Shown: positions 9,201 to 18,215, numbered from the stretch's first letter. The stretch: 64,000 nucleotides of DNA from an uncultured Porphyromonadaceae bacterium (GCA_902491625.1 CABUIO010000010.1:1-64000), one strand, 5' to 3'. The notes: generated from the sequence alone by a model not told the origin. Numbers and translations: made by a program.

Positions 9201-10938
9201 GAGCCCCACAGGCGCGGCCATGCTTATGCGCTGGTGGCCGGGAAGAGGCAGCGGTTCGGCACGCGGAGAAGTGGCTCTGCCCAAGTTCTCCCTCAAGGGT
9301 AAAGACAAAGTGGCCTTCACGCCCAATTTCAATCTGTCCTCAATCGACAATCTCGAGATCGGAATCATGGCCTACGGTCAGGAAGATGTGGAGATAATAG
9401 CCGATTTCAGCTCCATCATAGGAGGTCAGACCTCGGGATGGAACGAGATGGCGGTGACTCTGCCCGAAAAATACAACGATGCCCCGTGGGTGCAGATATT
9501 CCTCTACCCCACTTTCAAGACCTACGAACACATGATGTTCTTCCTGAACGGTTTCAAGCTCATGAACATGGTGGCCTACGATCTCGCGGCCGTCTCCATC
9601 GATGCTCCGGCCGAAGCCGAGCAGGGCTCCACCTTCGGCATCAGCGCGAGCGCCAGAAACTATGGTACTCAGGAGATCCGCTCCTATACGGCTCGTCTCT
9701 TTGCCGATGGCGAAGAGATAGCCGCCAAGACGGGATCCAATGTCAAGAGCCTTGCCACGACCGAAGTGACATTCGACTGCCTGATGAACCCCATCGCCAC
9801 AGGCAATGTGGAATACGCGGTGACCTTCGAATGCGAGGGGGACGCCGACAAGACCAACGACAGCACGACACAGGCCGTCGTCAAGCCAACCGAATCGCGC
9901 ATGCCCAAGGTATCGGAGCTTCAGGCCAGCCTGAACGAACAGGGGGTTGTGCTGACATGGCTGAAACCGGGCGACACCTCCATTCCGGGCAAGCCTGTGA
10001 CCGATGACTTCGAGGATGCCGAGTCCTTTGCCGATCATTTCGGCGACTGGATCTTCATCGACGAGGACGACGCCGTTCTGGCCGGTATCGAAAATGTGAC
10101 GATACCCAACATCACTCCGGGCGAGACCAAAGGCAGCTTCATGATCTGGGACAACGATGTCCTGTCAAACTACGGAACCGACTCCCACAGCGGCACAAAG
10201 TCGCTCTTCGCCTTCTTCCGCGAAGACGAAGGGGTCAGCGACGACTGGGCCGTGTCGCCGGAGCTTTCGGGCGACGCCCAGACAGTGAGCTTCTATGCCA
10301 AGAGCTACCACAACTCTTATCGTCACGACATTGAGGTGTGGTATTCCGACGGAAGCGTGAAGCCGGCAGACTTCACCCGGACCGAGCTTATCGGATCAGC
10401 CTCCGTTCCGGCTGAATGGACCCTTATCAAAGCCACATTGCCGGCCGGGGCAAAGCGCTTCGCGATACGCAACATCACCCAGGGCGGATTCATCCTCTAT
10501 GTGGACGACGTGACATATGTTCCGGCAGGGACATCACGCATGGATCTCGAGCTTAAGGGATACGATGTATACCGCGACGGCGCTAAGATAACCTCCGCTC
10601 CCGTCTCCACCAACTCCTTCGAGGACACCGAAGTGACGGAGGGCGATACCTACACCTATCTTGTCACCGCAGTCTACGACATGGGAATATCGGGTCCTTG
10701 CGATCCGGCCACCATCAAGTTCAGCGGAACGGACATGACGTATGCTTCCCGAGCCATCACGTCGGGTCACGGATACATCCGTATCACCGGCTACGACGGC
10801 GAAGAGGTGACTGTGAGCAGTCCTGACGGAAAGGTCATGGCTTCCGGCAAGGCCTCAGAAGTCAGCACGATCAATGTGCCGGCGGGAATCTATGTGGTCA
10901 AGGCAGGCAGAAAGACAGCGAAAGTAATAGTGAAATAA
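6283..10938 (+). CDS. large secreted multidomain protein with C-terminal type IX-type sorting domain
   Basis: 1551 residues. A signal peptide (about 1-28) leads to a region with beta-propeller-like repeats (about 85-330). Alternating fibronectin type III-like modules and jelly-roll 'choice-of-anchor J' / cleaved-adhesin-like modules follow; examples are the segments around NGDTDFSGAEQTWRFDEW and DDWAVSPELSG. The last about 75 residues end in GIYVVKAGRKTAKVIVK, which fits a type A sorting domain of the type IX secretion system. The block NDTPVAPANVKLT is identical in the protein that runs off the right end of the window, so the two are paralogues. It is probably a surface adhesin or glycan/protein-binding protein; no catalytic motif is seen. 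A perfect hairpin terminator follows. Confidence 0.75.
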   Translation: MNQKIKALLLGGSALLLSLVASPDISAGGQYVRKGKGISPSAPSKCFKSKLAMMNRKSGESKLFMRSGREKVVAPSTRRLTKRSAAIAQSVYTGIVYGSGNFQLGYGLLNPTNGAWIPKVEDGISVQSIGYSEERNEVYTLTYNVYEEGYGEISSNVYDFSSGEKKNSRIITTSEEFENFPIYGAYLPEENAFYGYGNAGWVKWDMASLTGSVIKSYTVQEGEKNLTPSLCYDYNRDSFVGIVFDNKGAELVLVNKSTGHSSTLSPLPVPSAYVGGMCYDSASGQYIWNPNDDNTSEIVAIDATSFDVTDLCTLNSIVETGCMFLPPVETPAEPDAPKSPEFTGSSFVGGASTGTITFRLPSALNNGTAITGDVNYTVTVNANTIASGKGTAGSEVTVEVGESAGLTQGYATFRINAEKGGKKSDTCKGKVWIGNDTPVAPANVKLTPAQVTWDAVTEGVHGGYVDPSDIYYTVSLNGEVVADYVTGTTSISGLTLSSPLDTYLATVTATSHGLTSLPGKSNDITYGEPKGEPYYIEPTREEFEKCVIFNVNGDTDFSGAEQTWRFDEWSGYGNAFSCNDDWQTVSDDWIFLPPVNIKNTTNLHRFTMQAWCGGGASSPDKLEVCLCEAPTPDSPGKMWIMHDLDIVHDAYAAGKYSKLFNISHSGNYYIGIHNITANGWYTVNVNNIRLEVTDLDNNSAAAVTDLAATAAENGGLSATVTFRMPSTTIGGFSLQGDLTATIVSPAETLTVSGAPGSEQSVVIKTVQSTETEENLITVTTSTDGKNGDAASIKVYTGVVVAGPPTDIRMEFDKDNMGGVLKWNAPTSALNVYEGYIGDTFEYTVCELIPSYIEQVWKPIENIGNATEYRIKLPDDTKQSVYGYGVIASNAAGCGGKMILNDKYYSRDEPAMAGRNFVLGKLYELPAIEEITPDNVASNTLPYGPMTFNKISGGGYFDTPTLIDNSTSPLDSYQSPTGAAMLMRWWPGRGSGSARGEVALPKFSLKGKDKVAFTPNFNLSSIDNLEIGIMAYGQEDVEIIADFSSIIGGQTSGWNEMAVTLPEKYNDAPWVQIFLYPTFKTYEHMMFFLNGFKLMNMVAYDLAAVSIDAPAEAEQGSTFGISASARNYGTQEIRSYTARLFADGEEIAAKTGSNVKSLATTEVTFDCLMNPIATGNVEYAVTFECEGDADKTNDSTTQAVVKPTESRMPKVSELQASLNEQGVVLTWLKPGDTSIPGKPVTDDFEDAESFADHFGDWIFIDEDDAVLAGIENVTIPNITPGETKGSFMIWDNDVLSNYGTDSHSGTKSLFAFFREDEGVSDDWAVSPELSGDAQTVSFYAKSYHNSYRHDIEVWYSDGSVKPADFTRTELIGSASVPAEWTLIKATLPAGAKRFAIRNITQGGFILYVDDVTYVPAGTSRMDLELKGYDVYRDGAKITSAPVSTNSFEDTEVTEGDTYTYLVTAVYDMGISGPCDPATIKFSGTDMTYASRAITSGHGYIRITGYDGEEVTVSSPDGKVMASGKASEVSTINVPAGIYVVKAGRKTAKVIVK

Positions 10939-10965
10939 ACTATCACATTCTCTTATAGACATTGA

Positions 10966-11004
10966 ATAACCTCCGGGAAAGACTAAATCTTTCCCGGAGG
11001 TTAT
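10966..11004. terminator. bidirectional stem-loop between convergent genes
   Basis: Perfect 17-bp arms (ATAACCTCCGGGAAAGA at 10966-10982 and its complement at 10988-11004) enclose a 5-nt loop. It lies between the secreted-protein gene (stop 10938) and convergent metK (stop 11058). No strong T-run is present, as is common for Bacteroidota terminators. Confidence 0.75.
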
Positions 11005-11057
11005 GAGTTCTACAGCGTATTCCTTAGAGGCTGTTAAAAGAATTTTGAAACATCGTT

Positions 11058-12380
<1,323 letters not shown>

Positions 12381-12504
12381 GTCATTTAAAATAAATGTAT
12401 ATAACTGAATCGTGAGGGAATTTGCAAGCCGGATACCTTCTCGCGAAGATGCCGTGCCGCATGGGGAAGCGCCGCTATGATGCCGCGCAAACCAAGACAA
12501 ACGA

Positions 12505-12580
12505 GGCGCGACGAGCGGCTTTCTGTGCAGTTTTAGCATTTTTTCGAGTGGTTGCAAGCAGCCAAATTTCTCCACTTTCA
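12505..12580 (-). ncRNA. candidate SAM-II-like riboswitch in the metK leader
   Basis: On the minus-strand transcript, which should begin near 12580, the first nucleotides include AGUGG (12576-12572). This pairs with CCACU (12551-12547) across a 20-nt loop that has AAAUUUGG near its 5' side and ends in UUGCAA. A short A-rich joiner and GCUAAAA (12537-12531) follow. The SAM-II class has the same arrangement: a P1 stem at the 5' end, a loop ending UUGCAA before the 3' P1 strand, then GCUAAA. A possible pseudoknot pairs GGCU in the loop with AGCC about 12520. The context (metK) fits. The match was made by eye and pairing details are unproven. Confidence 0.45.
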
Positions 12581-12586
12581 GTGGCG

Positions 12587-12594
12587 CAAAGTTA
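12587..12594 (-). promoter_or_regulatory. -7 promoter element of metK
   Basis: Minus-strand TAACTTTG (12594-12587). The upstream box is weak (CTTG near 12614-12618). Initiation near 12580 would place the 5' end of the mRNA at the first stem of the candidate riboswitch and leave a leader of about 200 nt. Confidence 0.6.
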
Positions 12595-12646
12595 ATAAGA
12601 AAATCGCGGCGCGTCAAGAGGCGCACCGACAATTCACATTATTTTG

Positions 12647-12654
12647 TAAATTTG
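12647..12654 (+). promoter_or_regulatory. -7 promoter element of nudC, almost on the start codon
   Basis: TAAATTTG at 12647-12654 lies 4 nt before the ATG at 12659. Initiation at the normal distance would give a leaderless message, or translation may begin at the second ATG (12671). Confidence 0.5.
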
Positions 12655-12658
12655 CGGC

Positions 12659-13444
12659 ATGTTTCAAGTGATGTTCACCCCCGACCGGCGTCTGGTCGTG
12701 CGCCGCCGCATTGAGGACGACCTCGACACGCTGCCGGTTGATCCGACAGCTTCCGCCGACTCGCAGCCGACAGAGGAAGGTGTCTATGTCTACGAAATTG
12801 ACGGAGCGCTCTGCACGGCCCGCGAGATCGACACCGACGCGGGACTGCCGTCAGGATGCCACGCAGTGCCGCTGCGCGAGAGCTGGAACCGGATTCCTCG
12901 CGATCACTACCGAATGGCGTGCAAGGGTGCCGAACTCCTCAACCATGACCGCGAAAGCCGCTACTGCGGACGCTGCGGCGGAGAACTGCGCCGCGCCGCC
13001 GACGGACTCAGCAAGGTGTGCACGAAGTGTGGCGCCCAGCTCTTTCCTCACGTCTCCCCCTGCATCATCGTGCTTGTACGTCGCGGCGACGAGGCGCTGC
13101 TCGTCCACGCCCGCACCTTCCGCGGCAACCACTACGGACTCGTGGCGGGCTTCGTGGAGACCGGCGAGACCTTAGAGGAGTGCGTCGCCCGCGAAGTGCG
13201 CGAGGAGACATCGCTGCGGATCACCAACGTTCGATACGAGGGGAGCCAGCCGTGGCCTTTTCCCGCCAACCTGATGCTCGGCTTCACCGCCGACTATGCC
13301 GGCGGTGAGGTGCGGTTTGCCGACGGCGAGCTCACCTCCGGAGGCTTCTTCCGAGCAGACAATCTTCCGCCGCTTCCCACCGGCGCCAGCATCGCCCGCA
13401 TGATGATCAACCGCTGGATAAATAAAATCCCCCATAACACATGA
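12659..13444 (+). CDS. nudC: NADH pyrophosphatase / NAD-capped RNA hydrolase (Nudix)
   Basis: 261 residues. NudC hydrolyses NAD(H) and removes NAD caps from RNA. A zinc ribbon is formed by two Cys pairs (CGRC and CTKC, about 101-125). It is followed by the Nudix domain with the box beginning at GFVETGETLEEC and containing REVREE (about 160-182), and by the family-diagnostic SQPWPFP block. The last position of the Nudix box is Thr-Ser rather than the usual Thr-Gly. The start is either ATG 12659 or ATG 12671. It is followed by a palindromic repeat, not by cotranscribed genes. Confidence 0.93.
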   Translation: MFQVMFTPDRRLVVRRRIEDDLDTLPVDPTASADSQPTEEGVYVYEIDGALCTAREIDTDAGLPSGCHAVPLRESWNRIPRDHYRMACKGAELLNHDRESRYCGRCGGELRRAADGLSKVCTKCGAQLFPHVSPCIIVLVRRGDEALLVHARTFRGNHYGLVAGFVETGETLEECVAREVREETSLRITNVRYEGSQPWPFPANLMLGFTADYAGGEVRFADGELTSGGFFRADNLPPLPTGASIARMMINRWINKIPHNT

Positions 13445-13500
13445 TTTCAGAATTGTGACGACGGTGTCGGCAAAAGATGTAACATGCCGGTTATTAAGGC

Positions 13501-13536
13501 GGCTGCACCATGGTGCAGCCCTACGTTCGGGTGCAG
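13501..13536 (+). repeat. palindromic repeat family D, copy 1
   Basis: A 20-bp perfect palindrome GGCTGCACCATGGTGCAGCC (13501-13520) is followed by CTACGTTCGGGTGCAG (13521-13536). A second copy lies on the other strand at 31211-31247. The palindrome arms there differ by a compensatory change, while the CCTACGTT and GGGTGCAG blocks are kept. Both copies are intergenic and downstream of genes. Confidence 0.6.
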
Positions 13537-13559
13537 GTTTCGGAGCGGGGAGGGGTGGT

Positions 13560-13590
13560 TTTGCGCGGTGAGTTTTTTTTTGTAATTTTG
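13560..13590 (+). promoter_or_regulatory. consensus promoter of the pdxA / lipid operon
   Basis: TTTG (13560-13563) and TAATTTTG (13583-13590) are spaced by exactly 19 bp. This is the only strong promoter seen ahead of the ten-gene run that ends at 21956. Confidence 0.75.
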
Positions 13591-13636
13591 GGGCTTGAAG
13601 CCGGCGTATCTATCCCCGGAGTCAACAATCTTTAGA

Positions 13637-14779
13637 ATGGAAAGAAAAATCAGAGTAGGTATCACCCACGGCGACATCAACGGCATTTGCTATGAGGTGA
13701 TCCTCAAGACATTATCCAACGACGAACTGACCGATCTGTGTACGCCTGTCGTGTTCGGTTCCGGCAAGGTGGCGGGCTACTACCGCAAGATGCTCGGTCT
13801 TGACGAGGTGCGTCTCAATACGATCGCCGACGCTTCCGCCGCCAAGGACGGCTGCGTCAATATGGTGAACATCAGCCAGCAGGAGTTTAAGATAGAGCCA
13901 GGGCAGGCCACCGAAGAGTCCGGGAAAGCGGCGATGATGGCTCTCGATGCGGCGATGCAGGCGCTCGGCAACGGCGACATCGACGTGCTCGTGACGGCGC
14001 CTGTCAACAAGGCGGCGATGCAGCTCGCGGGCTTCGGTTTCACCGGCCACACGGAATATCTCGCCTCCAAGGCCGGAGAAGACTTCACGCCGACGATGAC
14101 TTTCGTCGACGACAATATTCGTGTGGCACTTCTCACTACACATCTTCCGATCGCGGATGTGCCCTCCAGCGTGACATGCAAGGCCGTGGCCGACAGGCTC
14201 CGTGCCATGGACAAGGCTCTGCGCTGCGACTTCGGCTGTTCGCGTCCGCTCATCGCGGTGCTCGCCCTCAATCCCCATGCCGGCGACAACGGACTGCTCG
14301 GCGACGAGGAGATACGCGAGATCGCTCCGGCGATCGAGGAGGTCGGCAGGGACGGCGTGATGGCATTCGGTCCCTACCCGGCGGACGGATTCTTCGGTTC
14401 GGGGATGTGGGACCGTTTCGACGGCGTGCTGGCCATGTACCATGACCAGGGGCTCGTGGGATTCAAGTCGCTGAGCGGCACCGACGGAGTCAACTGCACC
14501 TGCGGACTGCCTTTCGTGCGCACCTCGCCTGACCACGGCACCGGCTACGACATCGTGGGCAAGAACGAGGCTGACCCGACTTCGATGCGCCACGCGATCT
14601 TCACCGCCATCGACATATTCCGCGCGCGGCAGAGCTTCGACGAGGCCGCTGCCAATCCGCTGAAACGCCATCTCGCCGAGAAGAGCGACCGCCGCCACAA
14701 ACAACAACGCAACAACGACCGCACGGAGACCGGAAAGACTGAAAAGGCCGAAGCTCCGGCAGCCGATCAAAAGGAATGA
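13637..14779 (+). CDS. pdxA: 4-hydroxythreonine-4-phosphate dehydrogenase
   Basis: 380 residues from ATG 13637 (MERKIRVGITHGDINGI); an earlier in-frame ATG at 13595 is only 4 nt after the -7 box. PdxA oxidises 4-phosphohydroxythreonine in the DXP-dependent vitamin B6 pathway. Family blocks include the N-terminal GITHGDINGI, the metal-binding FTGHTEYL and YHDQGLVGFK motifs, and RTSPDHGTGYDI near the C-terminus. About 35 extra residues at the C-terminus are highly charged (Lys/Arg/Glu/Asp/Gln) and are not part of the fold. It is the first gene of a run that otherwise concerns lipid head groups, with 1 bp before the next gene. Confidence 0.95.
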   Translation: MERKIRVGITHGDINGICYEVILKTLSNDELTDLCTPVVFGSGKVAGYYRKMLGLDEVRLNTIADASAAKDGCVNMVNISQQEFKIEPGQATEESGKAAMMALDAAMQALGNGDIDVLVTAPVNKAAMQLAGFGFTGHTEYLASKAGEDFTPTMTFVDDNIRVALLTTHLPIADVPSSVTCKAVADRLRAMDKALRCDFGCSRPLIAVLALNPHAGDNGLLGDEEIREIAPAIEEVGRDGVMAFGPYPADGFFGSGMWDRFDGVLAMYHDQGLVGFKSLSGTDGVNCTCGLPFVRTSPDHGTGYDIVGKNEADPTSMRHAIFTAIDIFRARQSFDEAAANPLKRHLAEKSDRRHKQQRNNDRTETGKTEKAEAPAADQKE

Positions 14780-14780
14780 T

Positions 14781-15491
14781 ATGCACTACGGAATCATAGC
14801 CGCAGGGGAAGGGTCTCGCCTCGTGCAGGAAGGCGTGGGGCGTCCCAAGCCTCTCGTAGAGATCGAGGGAGAACCTATGATCGGACGCCTCATCGGCATC
14901 TTCGCCTCGTGCGACGCCGAGAGCGTCAACGTGATTGTCAACGAGGAGATGACGGAAGTCCGCGCCTATCTTGAGGAACTTGCCGGGAAAATCGCCGTAC
15001 CACTCTCCATCAAAGTGAAATCCACGCCCAGCAGCATGCACAGTTTCGCGGAGCTGAGCGGGATGATGCCTTCGGAAGGCAAATTCGTTCTCACGACCGT
15101 AGACACCATTTTCCGGCGCGATGACTTCGCGCGGTATGTCGAGCGTTTCGCCACAGCCGAGGGGATAGACGCCCTGATGGCCGTGACCGGATATATCGAC
15201 GACGAGAAACCGCTCTACGTGGCCACCGACGGGGAGATGCACGTCACAGCCTTCGCCGACACAGCGACTGAGGACACGCGCTACGTCTCGGGCGGCATTT
15301 ACGGACTCACGCCTCCGGCTCTCGGAGTGCTACGCCGCTGTCTGGAGGACGGCGTCAGCCGTATGCGCAATTTCCAGCGTCGTCTGCTCACCGACGGCCT
15401 GCGCGTCGACGCCTACGACATGGGCAAGATCCTCGACGTGGACCACGCCTCCGACATCGCCAAGGCCGACGCCTTCCTGAGAGGAGAGTGA
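14781..15491 (+). CDS. sugar/polyol-phosphate nucleotidyltransferase (NTP_transferase)
   Basis: 236 residues with a Rossmann-like GT-A nucleotidyltransferase fold. The N-terminus has AAGEGSRL (the nucleotide-binding AAGxGxRL loop) and RPKPLVEIEGEPMI (sugar-phosphate side). An Asp likely to bind metal is in TTVDTIF at about 110-116. Relatives activate phosphorylated alcohols or sugars with CTP, UTP or GTP. It sits directly between pdxA and an ATP-grasp gene in the inositol-lipid run, so activation of inositol phosphate or another head-group phosphate is a reasonable idea. The nucleotide and substrate cannot be read from the sequence. Confidence 0.75.
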   Translation: MHYGIIAAGEGSRLVQEGVGRPKPLVEIEGEPMIGRLIGIFASCDAESVNVIVNEEMTEVRAYLEELAGKIAVPLSIKVKSTPSSMHSFAELSGMMPSEGKFVLTTVDTIFRRDDFARYVERFATAEGIDALMAVTGYIDDEKPLYVATDGEMHVTAFADTATEDTRYVSGGIYGLTPPALGVLRRCLEDGVSRMRNFQRRLLTDGLRVDAYDMGKILDVDHASDIAKADAFLRGE

Positions 15492-15532
15492 GCGGTCCCA
15501 ACCATAACTGATTAACCATCAAACACTACACC

Positions 15533-16399
15533 ATGGCAGATATCAAAATAGCCGGCGTGATGAGGGCGGGAGCGTTCTCTCCCAACCATATAGGCAACGA
15601 TGCCTCCATCTTCAACGCCACTGCCGAAGAGCTGCGGAAGCGCGGCTACATTGTGAACGTCTACAGCGAGGAGCGGTTCCGCAAAGGGATAGCCGACGAG
15701 GATGTCATCGTGGACATGTGCCGCGAGCCGGAGTCGATCGCTCTTCTCAAGCAATATGAGGACAAAGGGATGTTAGTGGTCAATTCGGGCTACGGCATCG
15801 AGAACTGCACCCGCGAGCGCATGACGCGCATCCTGACAGGCAACGGCATCCCCTACCCCGAGAGCCTCATCGTCAACACCGACGAGTCCGTCACGCCGGA
15901 ACTCGCCCGCGCCGGCTTCACGCAATGCTGGGTGAAGCGCGGCGAATTCCACTCGATGCACAAGGAGGACGTCAGCTTCTGCCGCCACGCCGACGAGGCA
16001 CAGGAGGTGCTTCAGGAATATTTCCTGCGCGGCATCAAGCGCGCCGTCATCAACCGCCATCTGGAGGGTGATCTCGTGAAGTTCTACGGCATCCGCGGCG
16101 ACAGCTTCTTCTACTGGTTCTATCCCTATGAGGTCGGCCACAGCAAATACGGCGTCGAGGCGGTCAACGGACATGTCCACAATCTCCCCTTCGACCACGA
16201 GGAGCTGCGGCGCGTCTGCGGCAACGCGGCGGAAATCATGGATGTCGTGATCTACGGAGGCGACGCCATCATAGACGCCGACGGCACATTCCGGATCATC
16301 GACTTCAACGACTGGCCCTCGTTCGCGCCTTGCCGCGCCGAGGCAGCGCCCCACATTGCCAAAGAGATAATCTCACTGATAAAAAAGCACAGGAAGTGA
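15533..16399 (+). CDS. ATP-grasp-like protein of unknown substrate
   Basis: 288 residues. The layout fits an ATP-grasp ligase: an N-terminal domain (about 1-100), a central region with YPESLIVNTD and CWVKRGEFHSM (possible ATP-binding Lys), and a C-terminal IIDFNDWPSFAPCR (about 263-276) resembling the metal-binding end of RimK/ATP-grasp enzymes. ATP-grasp enzymes join a carboxylate to an amine or thiol, or phosphorylate a substrate. The start follows a 41-bp gap after the nucleotidyltransferase, and the stop overlaps the next gene by 4 bp. One idea is that it modifies a lipid head group or a small polar precursor; this is not shown. Confidence 0.6.
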   Translation: MADIKIAGVMRAGAFSPNHIGNDASIFNATAEELRKRGYIVNVYSEERFRKGIADEDVIVDMCREPESIALLKQYEDKGMLVVNSGYGIENCTRERMTRILTGNGIPYPESLIVNTDESVTPELARAGFTQCWVKRGEFHSMHKEDVSFCRHADEAQEVLQEYFLRGIKRAVINRHLEGDLVKFYGIRGDSFFYWFYPYEVGHSKYGVEAVNGHVHNLPFDHEELRRVCGNAAEIMDVVIYGGDAIIDADGTFRIIDFNDWPSFAPCRAEAAPHIAKEIISLIKKHRK

Positions 16400-16908
16400 A
16401 GAACCGTAACGAAACACGCACTTCGGACAAGCATTTTCCGCTTTTCCCGAGGATGATAGCCACCACTTTCGGCATCGGCTATCTGCCGCTGTGTCCGGGC
16501 ACATGGAGCGCCATCTTCGCCGTGCTGATCTGGCTGCCGCTATATTTCCTCGCCACGCCGTGGGTGACATTCCTCGCCACTGCCGCCGGAGCACTCTTCT
16601 TCAGCGTGGCCGGCGTCTGGGCAAGCAACGTCGCCGAGCGCTACTGGGGCAAGGATCCGGTAGTGGCGTGTGTCGACGAGACCGCCGGACAACTTGTGGC
16701 CTTACTGCCGCTCGCCTCCTACAGTCCGTGGTGGCTGATAATCGTCTCACTGGCACTCTTCCGCTTCTTCGACATCTACAAGCCGCTGGGCATCCGCTCG
16801 CTCGAACGCCTGCCCGGAGGCATCGGCATGATGGCCGACGACATCCTCTCGGGCATCTACGCCGGAATCATCGTGCTTGCTATACAATATGCAATAATAC
16901 TCCTATAA
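16396..16908 (+). CDS. PgpA-family phosphatidylglycerophosphatase, probable phosphatidylinositol-phosphate phosphatase
   Basis: 170 residues from a GTG at 16396 that overlaps the previous stop (GTGA); an ATG at 16453 is possible but would cut into the conserved start. PgpA blocks are all present: GIGYLPLCPGTWSA, CVDETAGQL, FRFFDIYKPLG and GGIGMMADDILSGIYAG, with three or more hydrophobic segments. The family removes the phosphate from phosphatidylglycerol phosphate. In the inositol-lipid locus of Bacteroides a PgpA-like protein is thought to act on phosphatidylinositol phosphate, and the neighbours here favour that role. I cannot tell from sequence whether it also serves phosphatidylglycerol synthesis. 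Confidence 0.8.
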   Translation: MKNRNETRTSDKHFPLFPRMIATTFGIGYLPLCPGTWSAIFAVLIWLPLYFLATPWVTFLATAAGALFFSVAGVWASNVAERYWGKDPVVACVDETAGQLVALLPLASYSPWWLIIVSLALFRFFDIYKPLGIRSLERLPGGIGMMADDILSGIYAGIIVLAIQYAIILL

Positions 16909-16911
16909 TCA

Positions 16912-17475
16912 ATGACCAAGCGAGGAAACAAGATATGGAACAAACTGCTGTACAGCGATTCGCTCGTATACACCTTTTCGCGTTCCATCGTCTCCTCGCA
17001 GGCAGCCTCGTGGCTCGACATCATATTGGGCTTCATCCTCTTTGCGGCGGCAGGGATGTCGGCGTTCTGGTCGGCCGCAGTGGGCGCCGTGGCCGGAGGA
17101 ATCCTCAACTGCGTGATCAACTACCGCTTCACATTTCACGCCGCCGGATGCTCGCGCAAGGCCGTGGCCGTGAAATACGCCATGGTGTGGATCGGCAGCG
17201 TGCTGCTCAACTCTTTCGGCACCGAGCTGCTCTACACATTCCTCCACGAATGGCATCTTGACCGCGATCTGGGCATCTCCGCCGACGCCTGCTACGCCGT
17301 GGCGCGACTCACGGTCTCGCTGCTCGTCTCTCTGCTGTGGAACTTCGGGCTCCAGCGCGTCTTTGTCTACCGAACGTCGCCGGCCGACAGATGGTGCATC
17401 GCCTTCGTGGACTTCTTCCTCCCGAAGCGACTGCGGAGTCCGCAAACCGCTAAGGGCAGTCAGACAACAATTTAA
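16912..17475 (+). CDS. GtrA-like membrane protein
   Basis: 187 residues with four predicted membrane segments (about 28-48, 52-72, 87-107, 128-150), the size and topology of GtrA. A typical NCVINYRFTF block follows segment 2. GtrA proteins are linked to flipping lipid-linked sugars or work beside glycosyltransferases. It starts 3 bp after the PgpA-like gene and ends 29 bp before the CDP-alcohol phosphotransferase, so it may move a lipid intermediate of this pathway across the inner membrane. That role is inferred from position only. Confidence 0.7.
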   Translation: MTKRGNKIWNKLLYSDSLVYTFSRSIVSSQAASWLDIILGFILFAAAGMSAFWSAAVGAVAGGILNCVINYRFTFHAAGCSRKAVAVKYAMVWIGSVLLNSFGTELLYTFLHEWHLDRDLGISADACYAVARLTVSLLVSLLWNFGLQRVFVYRTSPADRWCIAFVDFFLPKRLRSPQTAKGSQTTI

Positions 17476-17504
17476 AACAACAACCTCATCATAACACGAC
17501 ACAG

Positions 17505-18215
17505 ATGCAAAACTCACCTCTCGACAACATAAAGCAGCAGGCCAAGGCTATCCGCGACCAACTGCAGAAAGGGATCTACAAGGTCATCGACCCATTCGTC
17601 CAAAAGCTCATAGAGTGGAAGTTTACCCCCAACATGGTCACGACCATCGGCCTTGCCGGCAACGCCCTGGCCGCCGGCGTGATCTTCTATGCCGGAGCCT
17701 CGGCGGGATACAAGGATCCCAACTATTTCCTGATCCTTCTCTCCGGCATTCTCATCATCGCTTTCTCGCTCTTCGACATGCTCGACGGTCAGGTCGCACG
17801 CATCGGGGGCATGACGTCGCGTTTCGGCGCCATGTATGATTCGGTGCTCGACCGCTACTGCGAGATCCTGATGTTCGGCTCAATCAGCTATTTCCTTCTC
17901 GCCACAGGCTCTCCCTGGGGCGCGCTGCTCGCATTCCTCGCGCTGATGGGAAGCGTGATGGTCAGCTACGTCCGGGCACGCGCCGAAGGCCTCGGCGTCG
18001 AGTGCAAGATCGGATTCATGCAGCGTCCGGAGCGCGTGGTCGTGACCGCAGTGGCTCTGATGGCGACAGGCATATGGGGATGCTGCATCCACGGCTACAC
18101 CGACGCGCGTCCCAACATAGTGCTCACCGTAGCGATGGCGCTTATCGCAGTGTTCGCCAACCTCACCGCCTTCGCGCGATTGTTTCACACCGCAGTCAAG
18201 CTCCGCAACAAATGA
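17505..18215 (+). CDS. CDP-alcohol phosphotransferase, likely phosphatidylinositol-phosphate synthase
   Basis: 236 residues, several membrane segments. The full catalytic signature is present: Asp91-x2-Asp94-Gly-x2-Ala-Arg99-x8-Gly108-x3-Asp112-x3-Asp116 (in DMLDGQVAR through YDSVLD). Family members displace CMP from a CDP-activated lipid with an alcohol. With a PgpA-like phosphatase, an AUR1-like gene and inositol-phosphate synthase nearby, the best assignment is CDP-diacylglycerol plus inositol phosphate giving phosphatidylinositol phosphate. Its stop overlaps the next start by 4 bp (ATGA). Confidence 0.8.
   Translation: MQNSPLDNIKQQAKAIRDQLQKGIYKVIDPFVQKLIEWKFTPNMVTTIGLAGNALAAGVIFYAGASAGYKDPNYFLILLSGILIIAFSLFDMLDGQVARIGGMTSRFGAMYDSVLDRYCEILMFGSISYFLLATGSPWGALLAFLALMGSVMVSYVRARAEGLGVECKIGFMQRPERVVVTAVALMATGIWGCCIHGYTDARPNIVLTVAMALIAVFANLTAFARLFHTAVKLRNK

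Noticed and set aside
11028..11057. possible end of an inverted-repeat element (TTAGAGGCTGTT)
   Set aside because: It resembles the left end of element C over about 12 bp only, with no matching right end.
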